Source of the DNA: Prosopocoilus inquinatus
Lineage: Eukaryota; Arthropoda; Insecta; Coleoptera; Lucanidae
Assembly: GCA_036172665.1 (NCBI GenBank)
Contig: CM069872.1
Coordinates: 26,416,001 to 26,480,000 of the forward strand
Reading direction: 5' to 3'
DNA length: 64,000 bases
The translations under genes and the position numbers were made by a program. Below are positions 39,701-51,245 of the stretch, in pieces. Position 1 is the first letter of the stretch. Each line of letters opens with the position of its first letter. The notes under the pieces were generated by a model that did not search any database, had not been told where the DNA came from, and saw only the letters and a list, made by a program, of their open reading frames with translations.

Positions 39701-41645
39701 GAAACAACACGTATTAGCGTTGTTCCTGTGATGTATCAAAACGATCCTTACTTATCTAACATGTTATTTGACGTTTGGATGGACTCCAGTAAGTCTGATG
39801 TGAGATACAAAGTTTTTGGACGCAGCAGGAGTTAGAAATAGTTTTAAACGAAACAACACGTATTAGCGTTGTTCCTGTGCTCTATCTAATCGATCCTTAC
39901 TTATCTATCATGTTATTTGACGTTTCGATGGACTCCAGTAACTCTGATGTGAGATGCGACGTTTTCGGACGCAGCAGAAGCTGGAAATAGTTTTAAACGA
40001 AACAACACGTATTAGCGTTGTTCCTGTGATGTATCTAACCGATCCTTACTCATCTATCATGTTATTTGACGTTTGGACGGACTCCAGTACCTCTGATGAG
40101 AGATACAAAGTTCTCGGACGCAGTAGAAGCTGGAAATAGTTTTGAACGAAACAACACGTATTAGCGTTGTTCCTGTGATGTATCTAAACGATCCTTACTT
40201 ATCTAACATGTTATTTGCCGTTTGCATGGATTCCAGTAAGTCTGATGTGAGATACGATGTTTTCGGACGCAGCAGAAGCTGGAAATAGTTTTAAACGAAA
40301 CAACACGCATTAGCGTTGTTCCTGTGATGTATCTAATCGATCCTTACTTATCTATCATGTTATTTGACGTTTGGATGGACTCCAGTAAGTCTGATGTGAG
40401 ATACGACGTTTTCGGACGCAGCAGAAGCTGGAAATAGTTTTAAACGAAACAACACGCATTAGCGTTGTTCCTGTGATGTATCTAATCGATCCTTACTCAT
40501 CTATCATGTTATTTGGCGTTTCGATGGACTCCAGTAGCTCTGATGTGAGATACGACGTTCTTGGACGCAGCAGGAGCTGGAAATAGTTTTAAACGAAACA
40601 ACACGTATTAGCGTTGTTCCTGTGCTGTATCTAATCGATCCTTACTCATCTATCATGTTATTTGGCGTTTCGATGGACTCCAGTAGCTCTGATGTGAGAT
40701 ACGACGTTTTCGGACGCAGCAGAAGCTGGAAATAGTTTTAAACGAAACAACACGCATTAGCGTCTTTCCTGTGATGTATCTAATCGATCCTTACTCATCT
40801 ATCATGTTATTTGACGTTTGGACGGACTCCAGTAACTCTGATGTGAGATACAATGTTATCGGACGCAGCAGAAGCTGGAAATAGTTTTGAACGAAACAAC
40901 ACGTATTAGCGTTGTTCCTGTGATGTATCTAAACGATCCTTACTTATCTAACATGTTATTTGACGTTTGGATGGACTCCAGTAAGTCTGATGTGAGATAC
41001 AAAGTTTTTGGACGCAGCAGGAGCTAGAAATAGTTTTAAACGAAACAACACGCATTAGCGTTGTTCCTGTAATGTATCTAATCGATCCTTACTCATCTAT
41101 CATGTTATTTGACGTTTGGACGGACTCCAGTAACTCGGATGTGAGATACAAAGTTATCGGACGCAGCAGAAGCTGGAAATAGTTTTGAACGAAACAACAC
41201 GTATTAGCGTTGTTCCTGTGATGTATCTAAACGATCCTTACTTATCTAACATGTTATTTGACGTTTGGATGGACTCCAGTAAGTCTGATGTGAGTTACAA
41301 AGTTTTTGGACGCAGCAGGAGCTAGAAATAGTTTTAAACGAAACAACACGTATTAGCGTTGTTCCTGTGCTGTATCTAATCGATCCTTACTTATCTATCA
41401 TGTTATTTGACGTTTCGATGGACTCCAGTAACTCTGATGTGAGATACGACGTTTTCGGACGCAGCAGAAGCTGGAAATAGTTTTAAACGAAACAACACGT
41501 ATTAGCGTTGTTCCTGTGCTGTATCTAATCGATCCTTACTTATCTATCATGTTATTTGACGTTTCGATGGACTCCAGTAACTCGGATGTGAGATACAAAG
41601 TTATCGGACGCAGCAGAAGCTGGAAATAGTTTTGAACGAAACAAG
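33749..41645. repeat. 53-mer HOR (7897 bp), copy 2
   Basis: This copy retains every marker of copy 1 that I checked at +7897 bp. Examples are CGGACGAAGC near 35198, GTACTAGCG near 36137, AATCAATCC near 38248, GTTTTGATGG near 39028 and GTGCTCTATC near 39877. The only differences noted by eye are GCTGTAAATAG near 37004 (copy 1 has GCTGGAAATAG) and the normal GGAAATAG at 40288. The duplication is therefore very recent, kept uniform by conversion, or an assembly duplication. Confidence 0.9.
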
Positions 41646-42135
41646 ACGTATTAGCGTTGTTCCTGTGATGTATCTAAACGATCCTTACTTATCTAACATG
41701 TTATTTGACGTTTGGATGGACTCCAGTAAGTCTGATGTGAGATACAAAGTTTTTGGACGCAGCAGGAGCTAGAAATAGTTTTAAACGAAACAACACGCAT
41801 TAGCGTTGTTCCTGTAATGTATCTAATCGATCCTTACTCATCTATCATGTTATTTGACGTTTGGACGGACTCCAGTAACTCGGATGTGAGATACAAAGTT
41901 ATCGGACGCAGCAGAAGCTGGAAATAGTTTTGAACGAAACAAGACGTATTAGCGTTGTTCCTGTGATGTATCTAAACGATCCTTACTTATCTAACATGTT
42001 ATTTGACGTTTGGATGGACTCCAGTAAGTCTGATGTGAGTTACAAAGTTTTTGGACGCAGCAGGAGCTAGAAATAGTTTTAAACGAAACAACACGTATCA
42101 GCGTTGTTCCTGTGCTGTATCTAATCGATCCTTAC
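41646..42135. repeat. 53-mer HOR, start of a third copy
   Basis: The 7897-bp match continues for roughly 0.4 to 0.5 kb with a few changes (AAGACG at 41942, TTTTAAACG at 42083, GTATCAGCG at 42095). It is lost where this copy reads CTCATCTATCCTG. From about 41546 the sequence also follows the 5.2-7.7 kb block, so the switch between lineages lies in a region where both match. Confidence 0.75.
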
Positions 42136-44066
42136 TCATCTATCCTGTTATTTGACGTTTGGACGGACTCCAGTAACTCTGATGTGAGATACAATGTTAT
42201 CGGACGCAGCAGAAGCTGGAAATAGTTTTGAACCAAACAACACGTATTAGCGTTGTTCCTGTGATGTATCTAAACGATCCTTACTTATCTAACATGTTAC
42301 TTGACGTTTGGATGGACTCCAGTAACTCTGATGTGATATACGACGTTTTCGGACGCAGCAGCACCTGGAAACAGTTTTAAACGAAACAACACATATTAAC
42401 GTTGTTCCTGTGATGTATCTAATCGATCCTTACTCATCTATCATGTTATTTGACGTTTGGACGGTCTCCAGTAACTCTGATGTGAGATACAAAGTTATCG
42501 GACGCAGCAGAAGCTGGAAATAGTTTTGAAAGAAACAACACGTATTAGCGTTGTTCCTGTGCTGTATCTAATCGATCGTTACTTATCTATCATGTTATTT
42601 GAGGTTTCGATGGACTCCAGTAACTCTGATGTGAGATACGACGTTTTCGGACGCAGCAGAAGCTGAAAATAGTTTTAAACGAAACAACACGTATTAGCGT
42701 TGTTCCTGTGATGTATCTAATCGATCCTTACTCATCTATCATGTTATTTGACGTTTGGATGGACTCCAGTAACTCTGATGAGAGATACAAAGATTTCGGG
42801 CGCAGCAGAAGCTGGAAATAGATTTGAACGAAACAACACGCATTAGCGTTGTTCCTGTGATGTATCTAAACGATCCTTACTTATCTAACATGTTATTTGA
42901 CGTTTGGATGGACTCCAGTAAGTCTGATGTGAGATACAAAGTCTTTGGACGCAGCAGGAGCTGGAAATAGTTTTAAACGAAACAACACGTATTAGCGTTG
43001 TTCCTGTGCTGTATCTAATCGATCCTTACTTATCTATCATGTTATTTGACGTTTCGATGGACTCCAGTAACTCTGATGTGAGATGCGACGTTTTCGGACG
43101 CAGCAGAAGCTGGAAATAGTTTTAAACGAAACAACACTTATTAGCGTTGTTCCTGTGATGTATCTAATCGATCCTTACTCATCTATCATGTTATTTGACG
43201 TTTGGACGGACTCCAGTACCTCTGATGAGAGATACAAAGTTCTCGGACGCAGTAGAAGCTGGAAATAGTTTTGAACGAAACAACACGTATTAGCGTTGTT
43301 CCTGTGATGTATCTAATCGATCCTTACTTATCTATCATGTTATTTGACGTTTGGATGGACTCCAGTAAGTCTGATGTGAGATACGACGTTTTCGGACGCA
43401 GCAGAAGCTGGAAATAGTTTTAAACGAAACAACACGCATTAGCGTTGTTCCTGTGATGTATCTAATCGATCCTTACTCATCTATCCTGTTATTTGACGTT
43501 TCGATGGACTCCAGTAACTCTAATGTGAGAAACGAAATTTTCGGACGCAGCAGAAGCTGGAAATAGTTTTAAACGAAACAACACGCATTAGCGTTGTTCC
43601 TGTGATGTATCTAATCGATCCTTACTTATCTATCATGTTATTTGACGTTTGGATGGACTCCAGTAACCCTGACGTGAGATACGAAGTTCTCGGACGCAGC
43701 AGAAGCTGGAAATAGTTTTAAACGAAACAACACGCATTAGCGTTGTTCCTGTGATGTATCTAATCGATCCTTACTCATCTATCATGTTATTTGGCGTTTC
43801 CATGGACTCCAGTACCTCTGATGAGAGATACAAAGTTCTCGGACGCGGTAGAAGCTGGAAATAGTTTTGAACGAAACAACACGTATTAGCGTTGTTCCTG
43901 TGATGTATCTAAACGATCTTTACTTATCTAACATGTTATTTACCGTTTGCATGGACTCCAGTAAGTCTGATGTGAGATACGACGTTTTCGGACGCAGCAG
44001 AAGCTGGAAATAGTTTTAAACGAAACAACACGCATTAGCGTTGTTCCTGTGATGTATCTAATCGAT
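42136..44066. repeat. Copy of the 5.8-7.7 kb block
   Basis: The shift from the first copy is 36376 bp. It carries the divergent CACCTGGAAACAG unit, GATCGTTAC, AAGATTTCGGGC and a GAGATGCGACG unit at 43081. Private changes include TGTTACTTGACG near 42296, GAAAGAAAC near 42527, TTGAGGTTTCG near 42598, CGCGGTAG near 43854 and GATCTTTAC near 43915. The next copy follows 4407 bp later. Confidence 0.83.
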
Positions 44067-46280
44067 CCTTACTCATCTATCATGTTATTTGGCGTTTCGA
44101 TGGACTCCAGTAACTCTGATGTGAGATATAAAGTTATCGGACGCAGCAGAAGCTGGAAATAGTTTTGAACGAAACAACACGTATTAGCGTTGTTCCTGTG
44201 ATGTATCTAAACGATCCTTACTTATCTAACATGTTATTTGACGTTTGGATGGACTCCAGTAAGTCTGATGTGAGATACAAAGTTCTTGGACGCAGCAAGA
44301 GCTAGAAATAGTTTTAAACGAAACAACACGTATTAGCGTTGTTCCTGTGCTGTATCTAATCGATCCTTACTTATCTATCATGTTATTTGACGTTTCGATG
44401 GACTCCAGTAACTCTGATGTGAGATACGACGTTTTCGGACGCAGCAGAAGCTGGAAATAGTTTTAAACGAAACAACACGTATTAGCGTTGTTCCTGTGAT
44501 GTATCTAATCGATCCTTACTCATCTATCCTGTTATTTGACGTTTGGACGGACTCCAGTAACTCTGATGAGAGATACAACGTTTTCGGACGCAGCAGAAGC
44601 TGGAAATAGTTTTAAACGAAACAACACGTATTAGCGTTGTTCCTGTGATGTATCTAAACGATCCTTACTTATCTAACATGTTATTTGACGTTTGGATGGA
44701 CTCCAGTAAGTCTGATGTGAGATACAAAGTTCTTGGACGCAGCAAGAGCTAGAAATAGTTTTAAACGAAACAACACGTATTAGCGTTGTTCCTGTGCTGT
44801 ATCTAATCGATCCTTACTTATCTATCATGTTATTTGACGTTTCGATGGACTCCAGTAACTCTGATGTGAGATACGACGTTTTCGGACGCAGCAGAAGCTG
44901 GAAATATCTATCATGTTATTTGACGTTTGGACGGACTCCAGTACCTCTGATGAGAGATACAAAGTTCTCGGACGCAGTAGAAGCTGGAAATAGTTTTGAA
45001 CGAAACAACACGTATTAGCGTTGTTCCTGTGATGTATCTAAACGATCCTTACTTATCTAACATGTTATTTGCCGTTTGCATGGATTCCAGTAAGTCTGAT
45101 GTGAGATACGATGTTTTCGGACGCAGCAGAAGCTGGAAATAGTTTTAAACGAAACAACACGCATTAGCGTTGTTCCTGTGATGTATCTAATCGATCCTTA
45201 CTTATCTATCATGTTATTTGACGTTTGGATGGACTCCAGTAAGTCTGATGTGAGATACGACGTTTTCGGACGCAGCAGAAGCTGGAAATAGTTTTAAACG
45301 AAACAACACGCATTAGCGTTGTTCCTGTGATGTATCTAATCGATCCTTACTCATCTATCATGTTATTTGGCGTTTCGATGGACTCCAGTAACTCTGATGT
45401 GAGATACGACGTTCTTGGACGCAGCAGGAGCTGGAAATAGTTTTAAACGAAACAACACGTATTAGCGTTGTTCCTGTGCTGTATCTAATCGATCCTTACT
45501 CATCTATCATGTTATTTGGCGTTTCGATGGACTCCAGTAGCTCTGATGTGAGATACGACGTTTTCGGACGCAGCAGAAGCTGGAAATAGTTTTAAACGAA
45601 ACAACACGCATTAGCGTCTTTCCTGTGATGTATCTAATCGATCCTTACTCATCTATCATGTTATTTGACGTTTGGACGGACTCCAGTAACTCTGATGTGA
45701 GATACAATGTTATCGGACGCAGCAGAAGCTGGAAATAGTTTTGAACGAAACAACACGTATTAGCGTTGTTCCTGTGATGTATCTAAACGATCCTTACTTA
45801 TCTATCATGTTATTTGACGTTTCGATGGACTCCAGTAACTCTGATGTGAGATACGACGTTTTCGGACGCAGCAGAAGCTGGAAATAGTTTTAAACGAAAC
45901 AACACGTATTAGCGTTGTTCCTGTGCTGTATCTAATCGATCCTTACTTATCTATCATGTTATTTGACGTTTGGATGGACTCCAGTAAGTCTGATGTGAGT
46001 TACAAAGTTTTTGGACGCAGCAGGAACTAGAAATAGTTTTAAACGAAACAACACGTATTAGCGTTGTTCCTGTGCTGTATCTAATCGATCCTTACTTATC
46101 TATCATGTTATTTGACGTTTCGATGGACTCCAGTAACTCTGATGTGAGATACGACGTTTTCGGACGCAGCAGAAGCTGGAAATAGTTTTAAACGAAACAA
46201 CACGTATTAGCGTTGTTCCTGTGCTGTATCTAATCGATCCTTACTTATCTATCATGTTATTTGACGTTTCGATGGACTCC
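44067..46280. repeat. Mosaic of 12-mer-type and 53-mer-type monomers
   Basis: 44067 to about 45600 follows 9863-11396 (shift 34204), including the fused unit at 44905. From about 45600 the monomers instead resemble 40.7-41.5 kb (GTCTTT unit at 45616, ATACAATG). They end in an unusual run of A units and one GGAACTAG unit near 46020 that I saw nowhere else. Confidence 0.78.
44896..44915. other. 63-bp deletion junction, copy 8 (GGACGC variant)
   Basis: The join is at 44905/44906. This is the only one of nine copies with the normal GGACGCAGCAG just upstream; the others have GGAGGCAGCAG. Either it preserves the state before the C-to-G change or it was converted back from a neighbouring monomer. 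Confidence 0.93.
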
Positions 46281-49200
46281 AGTAACTCGGATGTGAGATA
46301 CAAAGTTATCGGACGCAGCAGAAGCTGGAAATAGTTTTGAACGAAACAAGACGTATTAGCGTTGTTCCTGTGATGTATCTAAACGATCCTTACTTATCTA
46401 ACATGTTATTTGACGTTTGGATGGACTCCAGTAAGTCTGATGTGAGTTACAAAGTTTTTGGACGCAGCAGGAGCTAGAAATAGTTTTAAACGAAACAACA
46501 CGTATCAGCGTTGTTCCTGTGCTGTATCTAATCGATCCTTACTCATCTATCCTGTTATTTGACGTTTGGACGGACTCCAGTAACTCTGATGTGAGATACA
46601 ATGTTATCGGACGCAGCAGAAGCTGGAAATAGTTTTGAACCAAACAACACGTATTAGCGTTGTTCCTGTGATGTATCTAAACGATCCTTACTTATCTAAC
46701 ATGTTATTTGACGTTTGGATGGACTCCAGTAACTCTGATGTGATATACGACGTTTTCGGACGCAGCAGCACCTGGAAACAGTTCTAAACGAAACAACACA
46801 TATTAACGTTGTTCCTGTGATGTATCTAATCGATCCTTACTCATCTATCATGTTATTTGACGTTTGGACGGTCTCCAGTAACTCTGATGTGAGATACAAA
46901 GTTATCGGACGCAGCAGAAGCAGGAAATAGTTTTGAACGAAACAACACGTATTAGCGTTGTTCCTGTGCTGTATCTAATCGATCGTTACTTATCTATCAT
47001 GTTATTTGACGTTTCGATGGACTCCAGTAACTCTGATGTGAGATACGACGTTTTCGGACGCAGCAGAAGCTGAAAATAGTTTTAAACGAAACAACACGTA
47101 TTAGCGTTGTTCCTGTGATGTATCTAATCGATCCTTACTCATCTATCATGTTATTTGACGTTTGGATGGACTCCAGTAACTCTGATGAGAGATACAAAGA
47201 TTTCGGGCGCAGCAGAAGCTGGAAATAGATTTGAACGAAACAACACGCATTAGCGTTGTTCCTGTGATGTATCTAAACGATCCTTACTTATCTAACATGT
47301 TATTTGACGTTTGGATGGACTCCAGTAAGTCTGATGTGAGATACAAAGTCTTTGGACGCAGCAGGAGCTGGAAATAGTTTTAAACGAAACAACACGTATT
47401 AGCGTTGTTCCTGTGCTGTATCTAATCGATCCTTACTTATCTATCATGTTATTTGACGTTTCGATGGACTCCAGTAACTCTGATGTGAGATGCGACGTTT
47501 TCGGACGCAGCAGAAGCTGGAAATAGTTTTAAACGAAACAACACTTATTAGCGTTGTTCCTGTGATGTATCTAATCGATCCTTACTCATCTATCATGTTA
47601 TTTGACGTTTGGACGGACTCCAGTACCTCTGATGAGAGATACAAAGTTCTCGGACGCAGTAGAAGCTGGAAATAGTTTTGAACGAAACAACACGTATTAG
47701 CGTTGTTCCTGTGATGTATCTAATCGATCCTTACTTATCTATCATGTTATTTGACGTTTGGATGGACTCCAGTAAGTCTGATGTGAGATACGACGTTTTC
47801 GGACGCAGCAGAAGCTGGAAATAGTTTTAAACGAAACAACACGCATTAGCGTTGTTCCTGTGATGTATCTAATCGATCCTTACTCATCTATCCTGTTATT
47901 TGACGTTTCGATGGACTCCAGTAACTCTAATGTGAGAAACGAAATTTTCGGACGCAGCAGAAGCTGGAAATAGTTTTAAACGAAACAACACGCATTAGCG
48001 TTGTTCCTGTGATGTATCTAATCGATCCTTACTTATCTATCATGTTATTTGACGTTTGGATGGACTCCAGTAACCCTGACGTGAGATACGAAGTTCTCGG
48101 ACGCAGCAGAAGCTGGAAATAGTTTTAAACGAAACAACACGCATTAGCGTTGTTCCTGTGATGTATCTAATCGATCCTTACTCATCTATCATGTTATTTG
48201 GCGTTTCCATGGACTCCAGTACCTCTGATGAGAGATACAAAGTTCTCGGACGCAGTAGAAGCTGGAAATAGTTTTGAACGAAACAACACGTATTAGCGTT
48301 GTTCCTGTGATGTATCTAAACGATCCTTACTTATCTAACATGTTATTTACCGTTTGCATGGACTCCAGTAAGTCTGATGTGAGATACGACGTTTTCGGAC
48401 GCAGCAGAAGCTGGAAATAGTTTTAAACGAAACAACACGCATTAGCGTTGTTCCTGTGATGTATCTAATCGATCCTTACTTATCTATCATGTTATTTCAC
48501 GTTTCGATGGACTCCAGTAACTCTGATGTGAGATACGACGTTTTCGGACGCAGCAGAAGCTGGAAATAGTTTTAAACGAAACAACACGTATTAGCGTTGT
48601 TCCTGTGCTGTATCTAATCGATCCTTACTCATCTATCCTGTTATTTGACGTTTGGACGGACTCCAGTAACTCTGATGAGAGATACGAAATTTTCGGACGC
48701 AGCAGAAGCTGGAAATAGTTTTAAACGAAACAACACGCATTAGCGTTGTTCCTGTGATGTATCTAATCGATCCTTACTTATCTGTCATGCTATTTGACGT
48801 TTGGATGGACTCCAGTAACCCTGACGTGAGATACGAAGTTCTCGGACGCAGCAGAAGCTGGAAATAGTTTTAAACGAAACAACACGCATTAGCGTTGTTC
48901 CTGTGATGTATCTAATCGATCCTTACTCATCTATCATGTTATTTGGCGTTTCGATGGACTCCAGTAACTCTGATGTGAGATACAAAGTTATCGGACGCAG
49001 CAGAAGCTGGAAATAGTTTTGAACGAAACAACACGCATTAGCGTTGTTCCTGTGATGTATCTAAACGATCCTTACTTATCTAACATGTTATTTGACGTTT
49101 GGATGGACTCCAGTAAGTCTGATGTGAGATACAAAGTTCTTGAACGCAGCAAGAGCTAGAAATAGTTTTAAACGAAACAACACGTATTAGCGTTGTTCCT

Positions 49201-50450
49201 GTGCTGTATCTAATCGATCCTTACTTATCTATCATGTTATTTGACGTTTCGATGGACTCCAGTAACTCTGATGTGAGATACGACGTTTTCGGACGCAGCA
49301 GAAGCTGGAAATAGTTTTAAACGAAACAACACGCATTAGCGTTGTTCCTGTGATGTATCTAATCGATCCTTACTCATCTATCATGTTATTTGGCGTTTCG
49401 ATGGACTCCAGTAGCTCTGATGTGAGATACGACGTTCTTGGACGCAGCAGGTGCTGGAAATAGTTTTAAACGAAACAACACGTATTAGCGTTGTTCCTGT
49501 GCTGTATCTAATCGATCCTTACTCATCTATCATGTTATTTGGCGTTTCGATGGACTCCAGTAGCTCTGATGTGAGATACGACGTTTTCGGACGCAGCAGA
49601 AGCTGGAAATAGTTTTAAACGAAACAACACGCATTAGCGTCTTTCCTGTGATGTATCTAATCGATCCTTACTCATCTATCATGTTATTTGACGTTTGGAC
49701 GAACTCCAGTAACTCTGATGTGAGATACGACGTTTTCGGACGCAGCAGAAGCTGGAAATAGTTTTGAACGAAACAACACGTATTAGCGTTGTTCCTGTGA
49801 TGTATCTAAACGATCCTTACTTATCTAACATGTTATTTGACGTTTGGATGGACTCCAGTAAGTCTGATGTGAGATACAAAGTTCTTGGACGCAGCAAGAG
49901 CTAGAAATAGTTTTAAACGAAACAACACGTATTAGCGTTGTTCCTGTGCTGTATCTAATCGATCCTTACTTATCTATCATGTTATTTGACGTTTCGATGG
50001 ACTCCAGTAACTCTGATGTGAGATACGACGTTTTCGGACGCAGCAGAAGCTGGAAATAGTTTTAAACGAAACAACACGTATTAGCGTTGTTCCTGTGCTG
50101 TATCTAATCGATCCTTACTTATCTATCATGTTATTTGACGTTTCGATGGACTCCAGTAACTCGGATGTGAGATACAAAGTTATCGGACGCAGCAGAAGCT
50201 GGAAATAGTTTTGAACGAAACAAGACGTATTAGCGTTGTTCCTGTGATGTATCTAAACGATCCTTACTTATCTAACATGTTATTTGACGTTTGGATGGAC
50301 TCCAGTAAGTCTGATGTGAGATACAAAGTTTTTGGACGCAGCAGGAGCTAGAAATAGGTTTAAACGAAACAACACGCATTAGCGTTGTTCCTGTAATGTA
50401 TCTAATCGATCCTTACTCATCTATCATGTTATTTGACGTTTGGACGGACT
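46281..50450. repeat. 28-mer-spaced block (copy at +4172 bp)
   Basis: About 46280-48473 matches 41.87-44.06 kb at 4407 bp, and 46.28-48.60 kb matches 50.45-52.78 kb at 4172 bp (28 monomers). Private changes include GTTCTAAACG near 46784, AAGCAGGAAATAG near 46919 and GTTCTTGAACGC near 49137. The tail, 48.6-50.4 kb, holds a GTCATGCTATT unit at 48783, an AGGTGCTGG unit at 49450 and a GTCTTT unit near 49640. Confidence 0.8.
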
Positions 50451-51245
50451 CCAGTAACTCGGATGTGAGATACAAAGTTATCGGACGCAGCAGAAGCTGG
50501 AAATAGTTTTGAACGAAACAAGACGTATTAGCGTTGTTCCTGTGATGTATCTAAACGATCCTTACTTATCTAACATGTTATTTGACGTTTGGATGGACTC
50601 CAGTAAGTCTGATGTGAGTTACAAAGTTCTTGGACGCAGCAGGAGCTAGAAATAGTTTTAAACGAAACAACACGTATCAGCGTTGTTCCTGTGCTGTATC
50701 TAATCGATCCTTACTCATCTATCCTGTTATTTGACGTTTGGACGGACTCCAGTAACTCTGATGTGAGATACAATGTTATCGGACGCAGCAGAAGCTGGAA
50801 ATAGTTTTGAACCAAACAACACGTATTAGCGTTGTTCCTGTGATGTATCTAAACGATCCTTACTTATCTAACATGTTATTTGACGTTTGGATGGACTCCA
50901 GTAACTCTGATGTGATATACGACGTTTTCGGACGCAGCAGCACCTGGAAACAGTTTTAAACGAAACAACACATATTAACGTTGTTCCTGTGATGTATCTA
51001 ATCGATCCTTACTCATCTATCATGTTATTTGACGTTTGGACGGTCTCCAGTAACTCTGATGTGAGATACAAAGTTATCGGACGCAGCAGAAGCTGGAAAT
51101 AGTTTTGAACGAAACAACACGTATTAGCGTTGTTCCTGTGCTGTATCTAATCGATCGTTACTTATCTATCATGTTATTTGACGTTTCGATGGACTCCAGT
51201 AACTCTGATGTGAGATACGACGTTTTCGGACGCAGCAGAAGCTGA

